A stretch of 13,197 bases of DNA from JBGTKH01 sp041744735. Lineage in GTDB: Bacteria > Planctomycetota > Planctomycetia > Pirellulales > Pirellulaceae. The notes below the pieces were generated by a model, which ran no database searches, was not told the origin of the DNA, and saw only the letters and a program-made list of their open reading frames with translations. Of the stretch, positions 1 through 6,244 are shown piece after piece. The DNA lies in contig JBGTKH010000472.1 of assembly GCA_041744735.1 (NCBI GenBank), forward strand, positions 1 to 13,197, read 5' to 3'. Within the stretch, counting starts at the first letter, position 1. Each line of letters starts with the position of its first letter. A program made the position numbers and the translations under genes.

Positions 1-432
1 CTGCCCGACGGCAAACGCCAACCGCAGCGCCTGTCGCTGGACGCCGACACGATGACCGGCACGTTCGACGAAACCGCGCAGCCCGGCACCTACACGATCG
101 AAGTCACCGCCACCAGCGCCGGCAAACTGCTGGGGACCGCGCAAGCCAAGTTCATGGTCTTCGATCACGACGTAGAGTTGAGCAACCCCGCCGCCGACCC
201 CGACCAACTCGCGCGGCTGGCCGACCTCACCAAAGCAGTCGGCGGCAAACTGATCGCCCCCGAACAACTCGCCGCGCTGCTCAGCCAAATCAAACCGCCC
301 GAAATGGAAATCGAAGTCCAAACCCGCTGGCAACTAGCCGACAACAACCGCGACGCCTGGCTCCTCTTCCTCAGCGTCGTCATGCTCCTGACCAGCGAAT
401 GGGTCCTGCGCAAAAAATGGGGACTGGTATGA
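1..432 (+). CDS. C-terminal part of a membrane-anchored VWA/glutamine-amidotransferase-like protein (5' truncated by window)
   Basis: The frame is open from base 1 to the TGA at 430-432, so this is the 3' end of a longer gene. The visible 143 residues begin with a beta-sandwich-like stretch (GTYTIEVTATSAGKLLGTAQAKF) typical of the end of an extracytoplasmic Ig-like domain. A linker follows (LARLADLTKAVGGKLIAPEQL), then a single hydrophobic segment (WLLFLSVVMLLTSEWVL) and a short basic tail RKKWGLV. From family knowledge, this tail is characteristic of large planctomycete membrane proteins with VWA or glutamine-amidotransferase-like domains, found in MoxR/DUF58-type operons. Only the tail is visible, so the upstream domains are inferred. 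The last 168 bases occur again at 1230-1397 as an orphan copy. Confidence 0.75.
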   Translation: MPDGKRQPQRLSLDADTMTGTFDETAQPGTYTIEVTATSAGKLLGTAQAKFMVFDHDVELSNPAADPDQLARLADLTKAVGGKLIAPEQLAALLSQIKPPEMEIEVQTRWQLADNNRDAWLLFLSVVMLLTSEWVLRKKWGLV

Positions 433-477
433 GCCCCTCTCCATGTCGTGGATGCCGCGCTGTTTCGGACGCGCATC

Positions 478-930
478 TCACGGTTTCGCCGCTACTGAGG
501 TCGGCGTAATGCAAGTGAAGCCGCCGAACGTGGCGAAGTCCGTGGGATTGGTTGTGAGCACCGATTGGATACCGGCTTGCCGAAACGTGGCAGCCAACAG
601 CGTGTCGAGCAGCCGTTTTCGGCCCAGCGAGAATTGTTGTAACCATGCGAGGAACTGCCGCGTCGCGGCGTCATCGGGAAAGACGTGTTCCACGTCTTGG
701 GCCGTCCACCATTGTTCCGCAACGCGCCGAGCTTCGATCATGTGCAGCGGCTGCGTGAAGCGACGAGGATCGGTGACGACGTGGATGAACTCCGCAAGTA
801 ACTGCGGCGCGATGGCGATCCGGTCACCCGCGGTCACTAGCCGCGCCAGCCACTGACGTGCAGCCGTGTGCTCAGCGTGTTCCGCCACTTCGGCAGCCAC
901 AAGAAAACCGGTGTCCAGTCCATGAGTCAT
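478..930 (-). CDS. PIN-domain toxin (VapC-like ribonuclease)
   Basis: The 150-residue product has the expected size and acidic pattern of a PIN-domain ribonuclease. D6 lies in GLDTGFLVA, E47 in LLAEFIHVVTDP and D109 in KRLLDTLLAATF. The fourth position is TTNPTDF, where N128 replaces the more usual Asp, with D131 three residues on. VapC-type toxins cleave RNA using Mg2+ held by these acidic residues. The start ATG (complement of 928-930) overlaps the stop of the upstream gene in an ATGA arrangement, so the two are translationally coupled. This is the standard antitoxin-first order. The pair points against the flanking genes and lies between two copies of a neighbouring gene's 3' end. The toxin assignment is good; whether it is active is unknown. 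Confidence 0.85.
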   Translation of the reverse strand: MTHGLDTGFLVAAEVAEHAEHTAARQWLARLVTAGDRIAIAPQLLAEFIHVVTDPRRFTQPLHMIEARRVAEQWWTAQDVEHVFPDDAATRQFLAWLQQFSLGRKRLLDTLLAATFRQAGIQSVLTTNPTDFATFGGFTCITPTSVAAKP

Positions 931-1169
931 AATCGGTCTTCGAGCATCTCGCCGAGTAGGTCGTCATCAGCGGTCAAGGGGCGAAGCACGGCGCCCAAAC
1001 GGACCGGCTGAATATCCAGGACGCTGTGACGCTGCGAGGGAAGCCCGGCCTGGATCGTTGCGTTCTCACCCGATCCTTGCAGCCGCGTCAATAGAAACCG
1101 CACCAATTCCTGCTTCTGGCTCTTCTCCAGTGCCTCCACCGCCATCTCGATTTCTGCGAGCGTCTTCAT
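927..1169 (-). CDS. Small antitoxin partner of the PIN toxin
   Basis: The product is 80 residues if read from the ATG at 1167-1169. It begins MKTLAEIEMAVEALEKSQKQ, an amphipathic helical N-terminus with a following ELVRFLLTRL helix. The C-terminal part is acidic (TADDDLLGEMLEDRL) and is the likely toxin-binding tail. The order, size and 4-base ATGA overlap with the PIN toxin support an antitoxin role; the exact antitoxin family is not recognised. The frame stays open upstream to 1298, but that extension reads antisense through the duplicated gene end at 1230-1397 and has no coding character, so the internal ATG was preferred. No clear Shine-Dalgarno sequence precedes it (the complement reads GGTATGTTTACGCT), so the message may be nearly leaderless. 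Confidence 0.72.
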   Translation of the reverse strand: MKTLAEIEMAVEALEKSQKQELVRFLLTRLQGSGENATIQAGLPSQRHSVLDIQPVRLGAVLRPLTADDDLLGEMLEDRL

Positions 1170-1229
1170 AGCGTAAACATACCACGCAGGTTCTGGACGA
1201 TCAATCGACGAGTCGGGGGCGTGCCCCAG

Positions 1230-1397
1230 CAACTCGCCGCGCTGCTGAGCCAAATCAAACCGCTCGAAATGGAAATCGAAGTCAAAACCCGCTGGCAACT
1301 AGCCGACAACAACCGCGACGCCTGGCTATTTTTCCTATGCGTCGTCGTGCTGCTGACCAGCGAATGGGTCCTGCGGAAGAAATGGGGATTGGTGTAG
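1230..1397 (+). pseudogene. Orphan duplicate of the 3' end of the first gene
   Basis: These 168 bases align without gaps to 265-432, with 16 mismatches by eye (about 90% identity). The frame is intact and encodes the same 55-residue tail, including the membrane segment and RKKWGLV, ending in TAG instead of TGA. The five amino-acid differences are P to L, Q to K, L to F, S to C and M to V. Nothing upstream in the same frame resembles the rest of the gene, so this is a fragment and not a second gene. It sits directly upstream (on the minus strand) of the antitoxin, so the antitoxin's promoter region lies in or next to it. Confidence 0.85.
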
Positions 1398-1533
1398 ATC
1401 CGTCATGCCTCGGCGACGTGTGTAGGAAAAACAGCGGCAATGAGGGGAAACGGGTATGTCGTACGGACAAGTTCATTCTACCCGACGTGAACTCCACGAT
1501 TGCTCCCGCGGTCCACTGGGAATATCTTGAAAG

Positions 1534-1564
1534 TTGGCAATTGCCGATAGTCGAAGGTTACAAT
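1534..1564 (+). promoter_or_regulatory. Possible sigma70-type promoter for the three-gene cassette
   Basis: TTGGCA at 1534-1539 (one mismatch to TTGACA) is followed after 19 bases by TACAAT at 1559-1564 (one mismatch to TATAAT). Transcription would begin near 1571, about 47 bases before the preferred GTG start at 1618. The spacer is two bases longer than ideal and no other evidence is available. This reading competes with using the TTG at 1534 as a start codon. Confidence 0.35.
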
Positions 1565-1617
1565 ACACTACGTCCTCATTTTTCGCGTCCTGCGTCTTGT
1601 ACTCCGAAAGATTTTCC

Positions 1618-2379
1618 GTGGCAAAGAATTCCGCAAAAAAGTTGGGGAAGTCCGAACTTCCCGGTGTTCCGCTTGACCGCTTCGAGGCCGGTGTGCGTGC
1701 ATTGGTTGAATTGCGGGACCGCGGCAAGTTTCTCGTGTTTCTTGCTCGAAGGCGATCAGTGCAAATTATCGGGCCCGCGGCTGAATTCATCCAAGAGTTA
1801 TCGGTTGGATCTGACGGAACGAAACTCGAACCGAAGGACTCGCGTGAGGTTCTCGAAGAAATCCGCCGACACCTCGCGCTTCGAGTCGATGCTGGCAATG
1901 CAAAACGCGTAGTTGACATTTTCGTTCAGTCCGTATATGCCGATGAGTTTAGGAAACTTGACGACAAATCGAAGCAACAATTCCGAGAGCAATTGGAAAG
2001 GAAAACAGCGATCATCGAACAGCAGTTGCATAGCCCGGAGTTGCAAACACGCGACGAGCGGTTTGGAAGTACGACTGCCGCATGTCTCGAAGACTTGGAA
2101 TTTGAACTCGTGGAGGAGCGCACGACAGGTGCCCAAGACGAGCCTGTTCGCGATCCTTTTTTGCGTTTGAGAATACGATATTCTGAGGGAACTGAACAAT
2201 CGCCCCGTGGTTTCGGACTAAGAGGCTTCCTTTCGGTATTTCCGTTCGGAGGCAAGGAGCACAGCTTCGAACTGGAATGCGATGAGTCAGACATCGATTT
2301 ACTGATGGTCAGACTTGCCGCAGCCAAGCAACGTCTCTTGACAGCACGTGAGAACAACACGGAACCAGGAAATGTCTGA
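1618..2379 (+). CDS. Unknown protein, first gene of the metallo-beta-lactamase cassette
   Basis: I do not recognise this family. From the GTG at 1618 the product is 253 residues (MAKNSAKKLGKSELPGVPLD...). The frame is open further upstream, to a TTG at 1534, but that segment overlaps a promoter-like sequence and has no coding character. The protein has a charged helical middle (DDKSKQQFREQLERKTAIIE). Its C-terminal third is probably beta-rich and ends in FELECDESDIDLLMVRLAAAKQRL, which looks like a strand followed by a helix. There is no signal peptide or membrane segment, so it is likely cytoplasmic. Its last 8 bases overlap the next gene, implying one operon. Codon and base use are visibly less GC-rich than in the flanking planctomycete genes, consistent with acquisition by transfer. 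Confidence 0.7.
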   Translation: MAKNSAKKLGKSELPGVPLDRFEAGVRALVELRDRGKFLVFLARRRSVQIIGPAAEFIQELSVGSDGTKLEPKDSREVLEEIRRHLALRVDAGNAKRVVDIFVQSVYADEFRKLDDKSKQQFREQLERKTAIIEQQLHSPELQTRDERFGSTTAACLEDLEFELVEERTTGAQDEPVRDPFLRLRIRYSEGTEQSPRGFGLRGFLSVFPFGGKEHSFELECDESDIDLLMVRLAAAKQRLLTARENNTEPGNV

Positions 2380-3115
2380 GAAACTCAAGGAACAACAACT
2401 GATCGATTTCGACCTCTGGCGCGAGTTGTTGCGCGCTGAGGCGGCGGCTTTTCCCATCGTCGGTGCGAGTGCATCAGGAACGACGCTGTACCTAGACCTA
2501 ATCAAACATCTGCGCGAATTGTTTCGCCCAGTCGAGATCTCCGCCGTAGAAGACGTTTCAGGTAAAGAACCGCGATCTGTCGAACGTCAGAAGCCTGAAT
2601 CGGTTGAAGTGCGGGGAATGAAGTTTCGTGAGTTGGAGCGCGAACGCGACAATCTCCAACTCCAAATTCAACTCTTGCAGTCGCAATTGGCTGAAGCACG
2701 ACGTACAGCCGGGCGGGAGACTCAACGATATGACCAACTCCAGGTTCAAAATGATATGCTGCTGGATTGTTTGAAGGTCCGTGACAAGACAATCGGCGCG
2801 ACAATGTCCCTGCTTTTAGAGCGACAAAATCTTCGGCTCAGAATGATCGAATGGTACGAGGGCGTAGTGGAACACGTTCACGGTGACAGTGCTACCATCG
2901 TCTTTGAAATCGACGACGATATCGTTGAGCACACTTATCGCCGAAGTCAATTCATTGACGGCCAGCTTCCGGAAGAAGGCGATCGAATCACGGTCTATGT
3001 CCACGTCGTTCACGGCTCGGTCGAAAGCACGCACGACTCATCAAAGGAAACGGACGAATTGGATGAGCACCCCGAGTACGAAAGAAAGAAAATCACCGGG
3101 CCAATCGAGTTCTGA
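2372..3115 (+). CDS. Unknown coiled-coil protein with a C-terminal small beta-barrel-like domain
   Basis: The family is not recognised. From the ATG at 2372 the product is 247 residues; GGAA at 2361-2364 is a weak ribosome-binding site. A GTG at 2348 would add 8 residues but has no better signal. Residues 1-55 are helical (IDFDLWRELLRAEAAAFP, LYLDLIKHLRELF). Residues about 85-140 form a strongly predicted coiled coil (ELERERDNLQLQIQLLQSQL and following). Residues about 155-215 are beta-rich (WYEGVVEHVHGDSATIVFEI, then a GDRITVYVHVVH strand), suggesting an OB/S1/KOW-like barrel, which is inference only. The acidic tail includes KETDELDEHPEYE. It overlaps the previous gene by 8 bases and the next by 53, so the three genes are probably co-translated and may form a complex. 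Confidence 0.72.
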   Translation: MSEKLKEQQLIDFDLWRELLRAEAAAFPIVGASASGTTLYLDLIKHLRELFRPVEISAVEDVSGKEPRSVERQKPESVEVRGMKFRELERERDNLQLQIQLLQSQLAEARRTAGRETQRYDQLQVQNDMLLDCLKVRDKTIGATMSLLLERQNLRLRMIEWYEGVVEHVHGDSATIVFEIDDDIVEHTYRRSQFIDGQLPEEGDRITVYVHVVHGSVESTHDSSKETDELDEHPEYERKKITGPIEF

Positions 3116-4187
3116 AGCGCGGCATGTTGAACTCTACCTTTTTGCCTGCGGTCACGGCGACACGCTGCTGGTCCGGCTGCCGGATGATCGCTGGGTGCTG
3201 ATCGACTGCTACCTGCCAAAGCAGGGCGGTGTTCGCAATCGCTTTTTTGACTTCGTAGAGGAGAAGGGAATTAAGCATCTTACGGCAGTCTTTCAGACGC
3301 ATCCCGATTACGATCACTTTCATGGGATGCACGATGTCCTGAAGCATTTCATCGAAGTAGACGCGAAATCCGTAGGTTTGTACGTCGATTGTGGCCTCAA
3401 TGCCCAGCAGATTAAGAGATTACTGCTTAAACCAGAGCGACCCGGCCGAGACGAGTTTCGGCAACTTCAGGATGCGTTGCGAGAGTGGGACCAACAAGGA
3501 AGGATCGATTTGCGCGAACTCGATGCGAATCGGCCTCCGATTGCTCCCGAAGTATTTCACGGTCGCATTGCATTTATTCCCGTCGCACCGGACCCAAAGG
3601 TGAAGCGACGCCTGACCGAAGCGAATTTGGACGAGTTTGGGAAAAACCCTCGAGCAAAACTCGCAGCAAATGAGTTATCTCTGGTCCTGGTACTCGCGGT
3701 AAACGATGGCAAGGCGAAATTGAACGCATTGCTGTCTGCTGACTCTGACCGCGAGGGCATTCGGCGAGCCGTGGATTTGTGGAAGGACCACGCCAACAAA
3801 GGCGGTATCTCAGATCGATTCAACGTGATCAAAGTCGCACACCATGGCTCAAGAAGAAACCACGTTTCCGAGCTTTGCACGTTTGGGACAAACGATGGGG
3901 CAAGCAAAGTCGCAGCCGTATCTGCGGGCGAACGGGCGGCCTTGCCAGACCGTCAAGTGCTCGCCGAGTATTTGGACGCAGGCTGGACAGTCATGGTGAC
4001 GACAACGCGCAAAACTCGGCGAATTGACCGCGCTGTCTATCTTCATGTCAATCAGGCGAATCAGGCGTCATTTAAGCAAAGTACGGTCGAGCTGAAGTGG
4101 AATCGTGACGGTGATTTCTCGTTTGAACCGAGCGATGCTGTCGTCGCCAAAGATGATTTGGCAGCGTACGCCACGGCGGGAACTTGA
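3063..4187 (+). CDS. Soluble ComEC/Rec2-like metallo-beta-lactamase-fold hydrolase
   Basis: The 374-residue product carries the signature of the ComEC-type branch of the metallo-beta-lactamase fold. The N-terminal strand is ACGHGDTLLVRLP with WVLIDC. The metal site is THPDYDHFHGM (H80, D82, D84, H85), a later acidic turn is LLSADSDREG (D227, D229), and the C-terminal motif is VAHHGSRRN (H260, H261). In ComEC this domain is thought to degrade one DNA strand during uptake, but here there are no membrane segments or competence channel, so a cytoplasmic nuclease or phosphodiesterase is inferred. The start at 3063 is the best ATG in frame. It overlaps the preceding gene by 53 bases and has only a weak distant AAAGGA, so translational coupling is likely. 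The stop abuts the HNH relic on the other strand. Confidence 0.85.
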   Translation: MSTPSTKERKSPGQSSSEARHVELYLFACGHGDTLLVRLPDDRWVLIDCYLPKQGGVRNRFFDFVEEKGIKHLTAVFQTHPDYDHFHGMHDVLKHFIEVDAKSVGLYVDCGLNAQQIKRLLLKPERPGRDEFRQLQDALREWDQQGRIDLRELDANRPPIAPEVFHGRIAFIPVAPDPKVKRRLTEANLDEFGKNPRAKLAANELSLVLVLAVNDGKAKLNALLSADSDREGIRRAVDLWKDHANKGGISDRFNVIKVAHHGSRRNHVSELCTFGTNDGASKVAAVSAGERAALPDRQVLAEYLDAGWTVMVTTTRKTRRIDRAVYLHVNQANQASFKQSTVELKWNRDGDFSFEPSDAVVAKDDLAAYATAGT

Positions 4188-4350
4188 TTTGGCAATCGCC
4201 AAGGTGTCCCGCACAATTGGCCGTCGCTTTCTCAGCACGGAAATTGTGGCGCGGCCAATAGGCGTTTTGCCGACCAGTCGCGCGCCATGCTACTGGAAAA
4301 AATCGTCACAATCATCTTGGTGGGGATTGAAGAGCGACGGGATTTGGGCA
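4188..4350 (-). pseudogene. C-terminal relic of an HNH endonuclease gene
   Basis: Read on the minus strand from 4350, the frame gives IPSLFNPHQDDCDDFFQ, an in-frame TAG (complement of 4290-4292), then HGARLVGKTPIGRATISVLR and KRRPIVRDTLAIAK, ending exactly where the metallo-beta-lactamase gene stops. From family knowledge, the pattern SLFNPR..., W/F...G.TPIGRAT, ...LR.NRP is the C-terminal end of a small HNH endonuclease. That endonuclease usually follows the kind of gene seen at 4355-4636. The zinc-binding and HNH part is missing and a stop interrupts the remainder (TAG for a probable TGG), so it is dead. The assignment relies on remembered family sequences, not on an alignment. Confidence 0.6.
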
Positions 4351-4354
4351 TGGA

Positions 4355-4636
4355 TCAGTCCGTCGTCGTGGGTTTTGACAGCGACAGCCGCGCTTTGGCT
4401 TGGACGACGTTGACGAAATTGCCGACGCGCAGGTAACGCTGCAGTTCTTCCCGGTCGGACTCGCTGATGGTTCCCTTGCGGTTTCGTTCCGCCAATTGGT
4501 TCATGCGAGCCGCGGCCCGGTTCGTGAACTTCCATCGCAGCAGCGAATGGGCGACTTCCGGCGACAAGTCACCTCGGTCGGGCGCAATGACGTCGGCGAG
4601 GATGCCGGCTTCGGTAATGGTCTGTGTTTCTTCCAT
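4355..4636 (-). CDS. Conserved small protein of the type found upstream of HNH endonucleases
   Basis: The product is 93 residues. Its pattern (ILADVIAPDRGDLSPEVAHS, then LLRWKFTNRAAARMNQLAER, GTISESDREELQRYLRVGNF and a final VVQAKARLSL) matches a widespread small-protein family in planctomycetes and cyanobacteria that is commonly encoded directly before an HNH endonuclease. Its function is not established; a regulatory or immunity role for the nuclease is one possibility. Here the partner has been reduced to a C-terminal relic starting 4 bases downstream, so this gene is orphaned but still intact. The start ATG (complement of 4634-4636) lacks an obvious Shine-Dalgarno sequence. The tail after RLSL (SKPTTTD) may be altered by the deletion. 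Confidence 0.75.
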   Translation of the reverse strand: MEETQTITEAGILADVIAPDRGDLSPEVAHSLLRWKFTNRAAARMNQLAERNRKGTISESDREELQRYLRVGNFVNVVQAKARLSLSKPTTTD

Positions 4637-4758
4637 ATTGACATTCTACGGTAGGCCAAGCCCACGGCCATGTCCATCGGACAAGTCGTCATCCAGGTCC
4701 CGCGACCGATGGGTCTGGTGATAATGAGTCCGCGAGTCTTCGCGAGCGGCGGGCATCG

Positions 4759-5028
4759 TCAGGAGCCGACGAGTTCGTAGAGGCCGTGGCCGATGTGCTT
4801 GAGCTTGCCTTGCTTGGCCAGCTCTTGCCAAACTTCTTTCGAGAATTGGTTGGGAGGTGTAATGGCCACGACGCCCGACTTGCCGCCACTGGTCATGGGG
4901 CCGTATCCCAGCCGCGACTCGTCGTCGAGCCGAGTGAGTTTGAGACGCTTGCGGAAGGCCTTCAGGGCCAGCTTCAATTCCTCGTTCGAGGGCGGTGCGG
5001 GCGACGGAGTTACGTCTGACTCGGACAT
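4759..5028 (-). CDS. Small conserved hypothetical protein
   Basis: The product is 89 residues. The N-terminus (MSESDVTPSPAPPSNEELK) is disordered. A basic helix follows (ELKLALKAFRKRLKLTRLDD), and the compact C-terminal part (VVAITPPNQFSKEVWQELAK, then GKLKHIGHGLYEL) is suggestive of a winged-helix-like fold. Similar small proteins are familiar from Pirellulales genomes, without known function. The start is well supported: the complement of 5029-5040 reads TAGGAGCAACTC, placing AGGAG six bases before the ATG. It is a single gene; the 122 bases between it and the next minus-strand gene hold no recognisable coding sequence. Confidence 0.8.
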   Translation of the reverse strand: MSESDVTPSPAPPSNEELKLALKAFRKRLKLTRLDDESRLGYGPMTSGGKSGVVAITPPNQFSKEVWQELAKQGKLKHIGHGLYELVGS

Positions 5029-5068
5029 GAGTTGCTCCTATGGAATTGCCAGTGGGCCACCACATCAC

Positions 5069-5074
5069 ATTGTA
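5069..5074 (-). promoter_or_regulatory. Possible -10 box for the small hypothetical gene
   Basis: The complement reads TACAAT about 40 bases upstream of the gene starting at 5028, preceded by CTTG. No convincing -35 box is visible at 16-19 bases upstream (the sequence there is near GTCGAT), so this is weak support. Confidence 0.22.
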
Positions 5075-5209
5075 CAAGCACTAGCCGAGCGGATCGACTG
5101 CTGGATGGATGCTGCCGAGTCCGAGATGATCCGGGAACAAACATAGTCGGGAGCACCTGCTTGGAATAGCGTCGCTGTTCAGCTAATCTTGTGGTGCAAG
5201 AGGTTCAAA

Positions 5210-5227
5210 GCGGCGACGAGTCGCCGC
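5210..5227. repeat. Short perfect palindrome (GCGGCGAC-GA-GTCGCCGC)
   Basis: Two 8-bp arms separated by 2 bases form a perfect inverted repeat 22 bases before the ATG at 5250. It has no T-run on either side, so it is a poor intrinsic terminator. Its surroundings (AAAGCGGCGACGAGTCGCC) resemble a palindromic sequence I recall as frequent between planctomycete genes. This suggests a REP-like element of a different family from the 27-bp one, or a hairpin that affects translation of the next gene. Confidence 0.5.
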
Positions 5228-5249
5228 ACTCCAAAGATTGGTAACAACG

Positions 5250-6026
5250 ATGCTAAAAAATCGAAGCAGAGCGTGGGTGATGTGGCTGGCGGCGACGATG
5301 GCTTCGGCGGTGAAGGGCGCGGATGACCTGCCGCGGGATGCGAAGACGGCGTGGGGCGAGATTCGTTATGGTGTGAGCGGGGTGGAGTTGCATGTGGTGC
5401 GGGTCCCGGCGGATGGGACGGTCAGCTTTCCGCGGCTGAACAATCCGATTGGCGGCGTGTATTTGAAGGGCGACGAGGCGAAGACGCCGCTGGATTTGAA
5501 GCCTGGCACGACGACTTGGGCTGTGACGTTGCCGACATCGGCGGACGGGGCGGCGGTAGTGGTCGTTGAGACGCTGGGACAGCCGTACGTACCCGACGCG
5601 CCGCGCGTTGTGGCCGCGGCCGACGATGGATCGGTGACGCTGGCCGCTCACGACGCGGTCACGCATGGCGAGCTGCTGCGCTATGAACCTCAGCCGCACA
5701 AGTACACCGTGGGCTATTGGGCGAAGCAAGACGATTGGTGCGAGTGGCACTTCACGATCGCGCGGCCGGGCCGCTTCGACGTGCATGTGCTGCAAGGCTG
5801 CGGCAAGGGGCAAGGGGGCAGCGAGGTCGCGGTGACTGTCGGCGATCAGCGCGTGCAATTCATTGTCGAGGACACCGGGCACTTTCAAGATTTCAAGGAC
5901 CGCATCGTGGGCTCGATTACGTTGGCCGAACCGGGCCGGTACACGCTGCAAATTCGCCCCGTCTCGAAAGCCGCCAATGCCGTCATGGACGTTCGCCAAG
6001 TGCGGCTCGTGCCCGCGGGGCGTTAG
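5250..6026 (+). CDS. Secreted alpha-L-fucosidase-type accessory-domain protein (DUF5077-like)
   Basis: The product is 258 residues from the ATG at 5250; a TTG twelve bases upstream is less likely. A signal peptide is visible (MLKNRSRAWVMWLAATMASA, then VKGA). Residues about 35-115 (WGEIRYGVSGVELHVVRVPA, NNPIGGVYLKGDEAKTPL, TTWAVTLP) look like the C-terminal beta domain of family GH29 alpha-L-fucosidases. Residues about 145-255 (YTVGYWAKQDDWCEWHFTIA, PGRFDVHVLQGCG, DTGHFQDF, GSITLAEPGRYTLQIRP) match the DUF5077-like carbohydrate-binding module often appended to planctomycete sulfatases and fucosidases. No catalytic domain is present, so it is either a stand-alone binding protein or the remnant of a larger glycosidase that has regained a signal peptide. 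It lies just upstream of a sulfatase relic. Confidence 0.65.
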   Translation: MLKNRSRAWVMWLAATMASAVKGADDLPRDAKTAWGEIRYGVSGVELHVVRVPADGTVSFPRLNNPIGGVYLKGDEAKTPLDLKPGTTTWAVTLPTSADGAAVVVVETLGQPYVPDAPRVVAAADDGSVTLAAHDAVTHGELLRYEPQPHKYTVGYWAKQDDWCEWHFTIARPGRFDVHVLQGCGKGQGGSEVAVTVGDQRVQFIVEDTGHFQDFKDRIVGSITLAEPGRYTLQIRPVSKAANAVMDVRQVRLVPAGR

Positions 6027-6055
6027 GAACCACTCAAGTATAAGCTCGGCTGACC

Positions 6056-6120
6056 GTAGCATGGGCCCCCGGCCCGTGGGCTTTCCTGTCTCAATCGCAC
6101 GGGCCGGGGGCCCATGCTAC
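6056..6120. repeat. Perfect 23-bp inverted repeat with 19-base loop
   Basis: The left arm at 6056-6078 begins GTAGCATGGGCCCCCGGCC and the right arm at 6098-6120 is its exact complement. It starts 29 bases after a stop codon and could act as a transcription end or RNA-stabilising hairpin, but there is no T-run. The GTAG head followed by a GC-rich palindrome is the layout of REP sequences. It is unrelated in sequence to the TCGTTTAACCCG family in the same window. Confidence 0.8.
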
Positions 6121-6244
6121 TTTCCAACAGCGTCTTGCAAAATGCCGAAGTTAATTATTGGCGTGCCCTCATGGCAATTGTTCACTTGCTCGAAACGCCG
6201 TGTTACATTGTGCGGCGGAATCTTCGTGTCTCAGGAGTCTGAAT

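Noticed and set aside
443..856. Plus-strand open frame across the toxin gene
   Set aside because: Low-complexity Ser/Arg/Cys-rich translation; the minus strand carries a clear PIN domain with coupled antitoxin.
1534..1617. TTG at 1534 as start of the first cassette gene
   Set aside because: The TTG coincides with a -35-like box, the added 28 residues look non-coding, and no ribosome-binding site precedes it; GTG at 1618 preferred.
2883..3062. Longer N-terminus for the metallo-beta-lactamase-fold protein
   Set aside because: The extra 60 residues are a shifted-frame reading of the preceding gene; the fold begins only after 3063.
4640..4758. Further small minus-strand gene between the two small hypothetical genes
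   Set aside because: Readable frames are short, charged and without a ribosome-binding site; nothing recognisable.
5253..6062. Long minus-strand open frame (269 codons) opposite the secreted accessory-domain gene
   Set aside because: Arginine/histidine/proline-rich translation typical of the antisense of a GC-rich gene; the plus strand has a signal peptide and recognisable domains.
6056..6120. Intrinsic terminator after the secreted-protein gene
   Set aside because: The stem is strong but no T-run follows on either strand, so it is listed as a repeat; a role in transcript stability remains possible.
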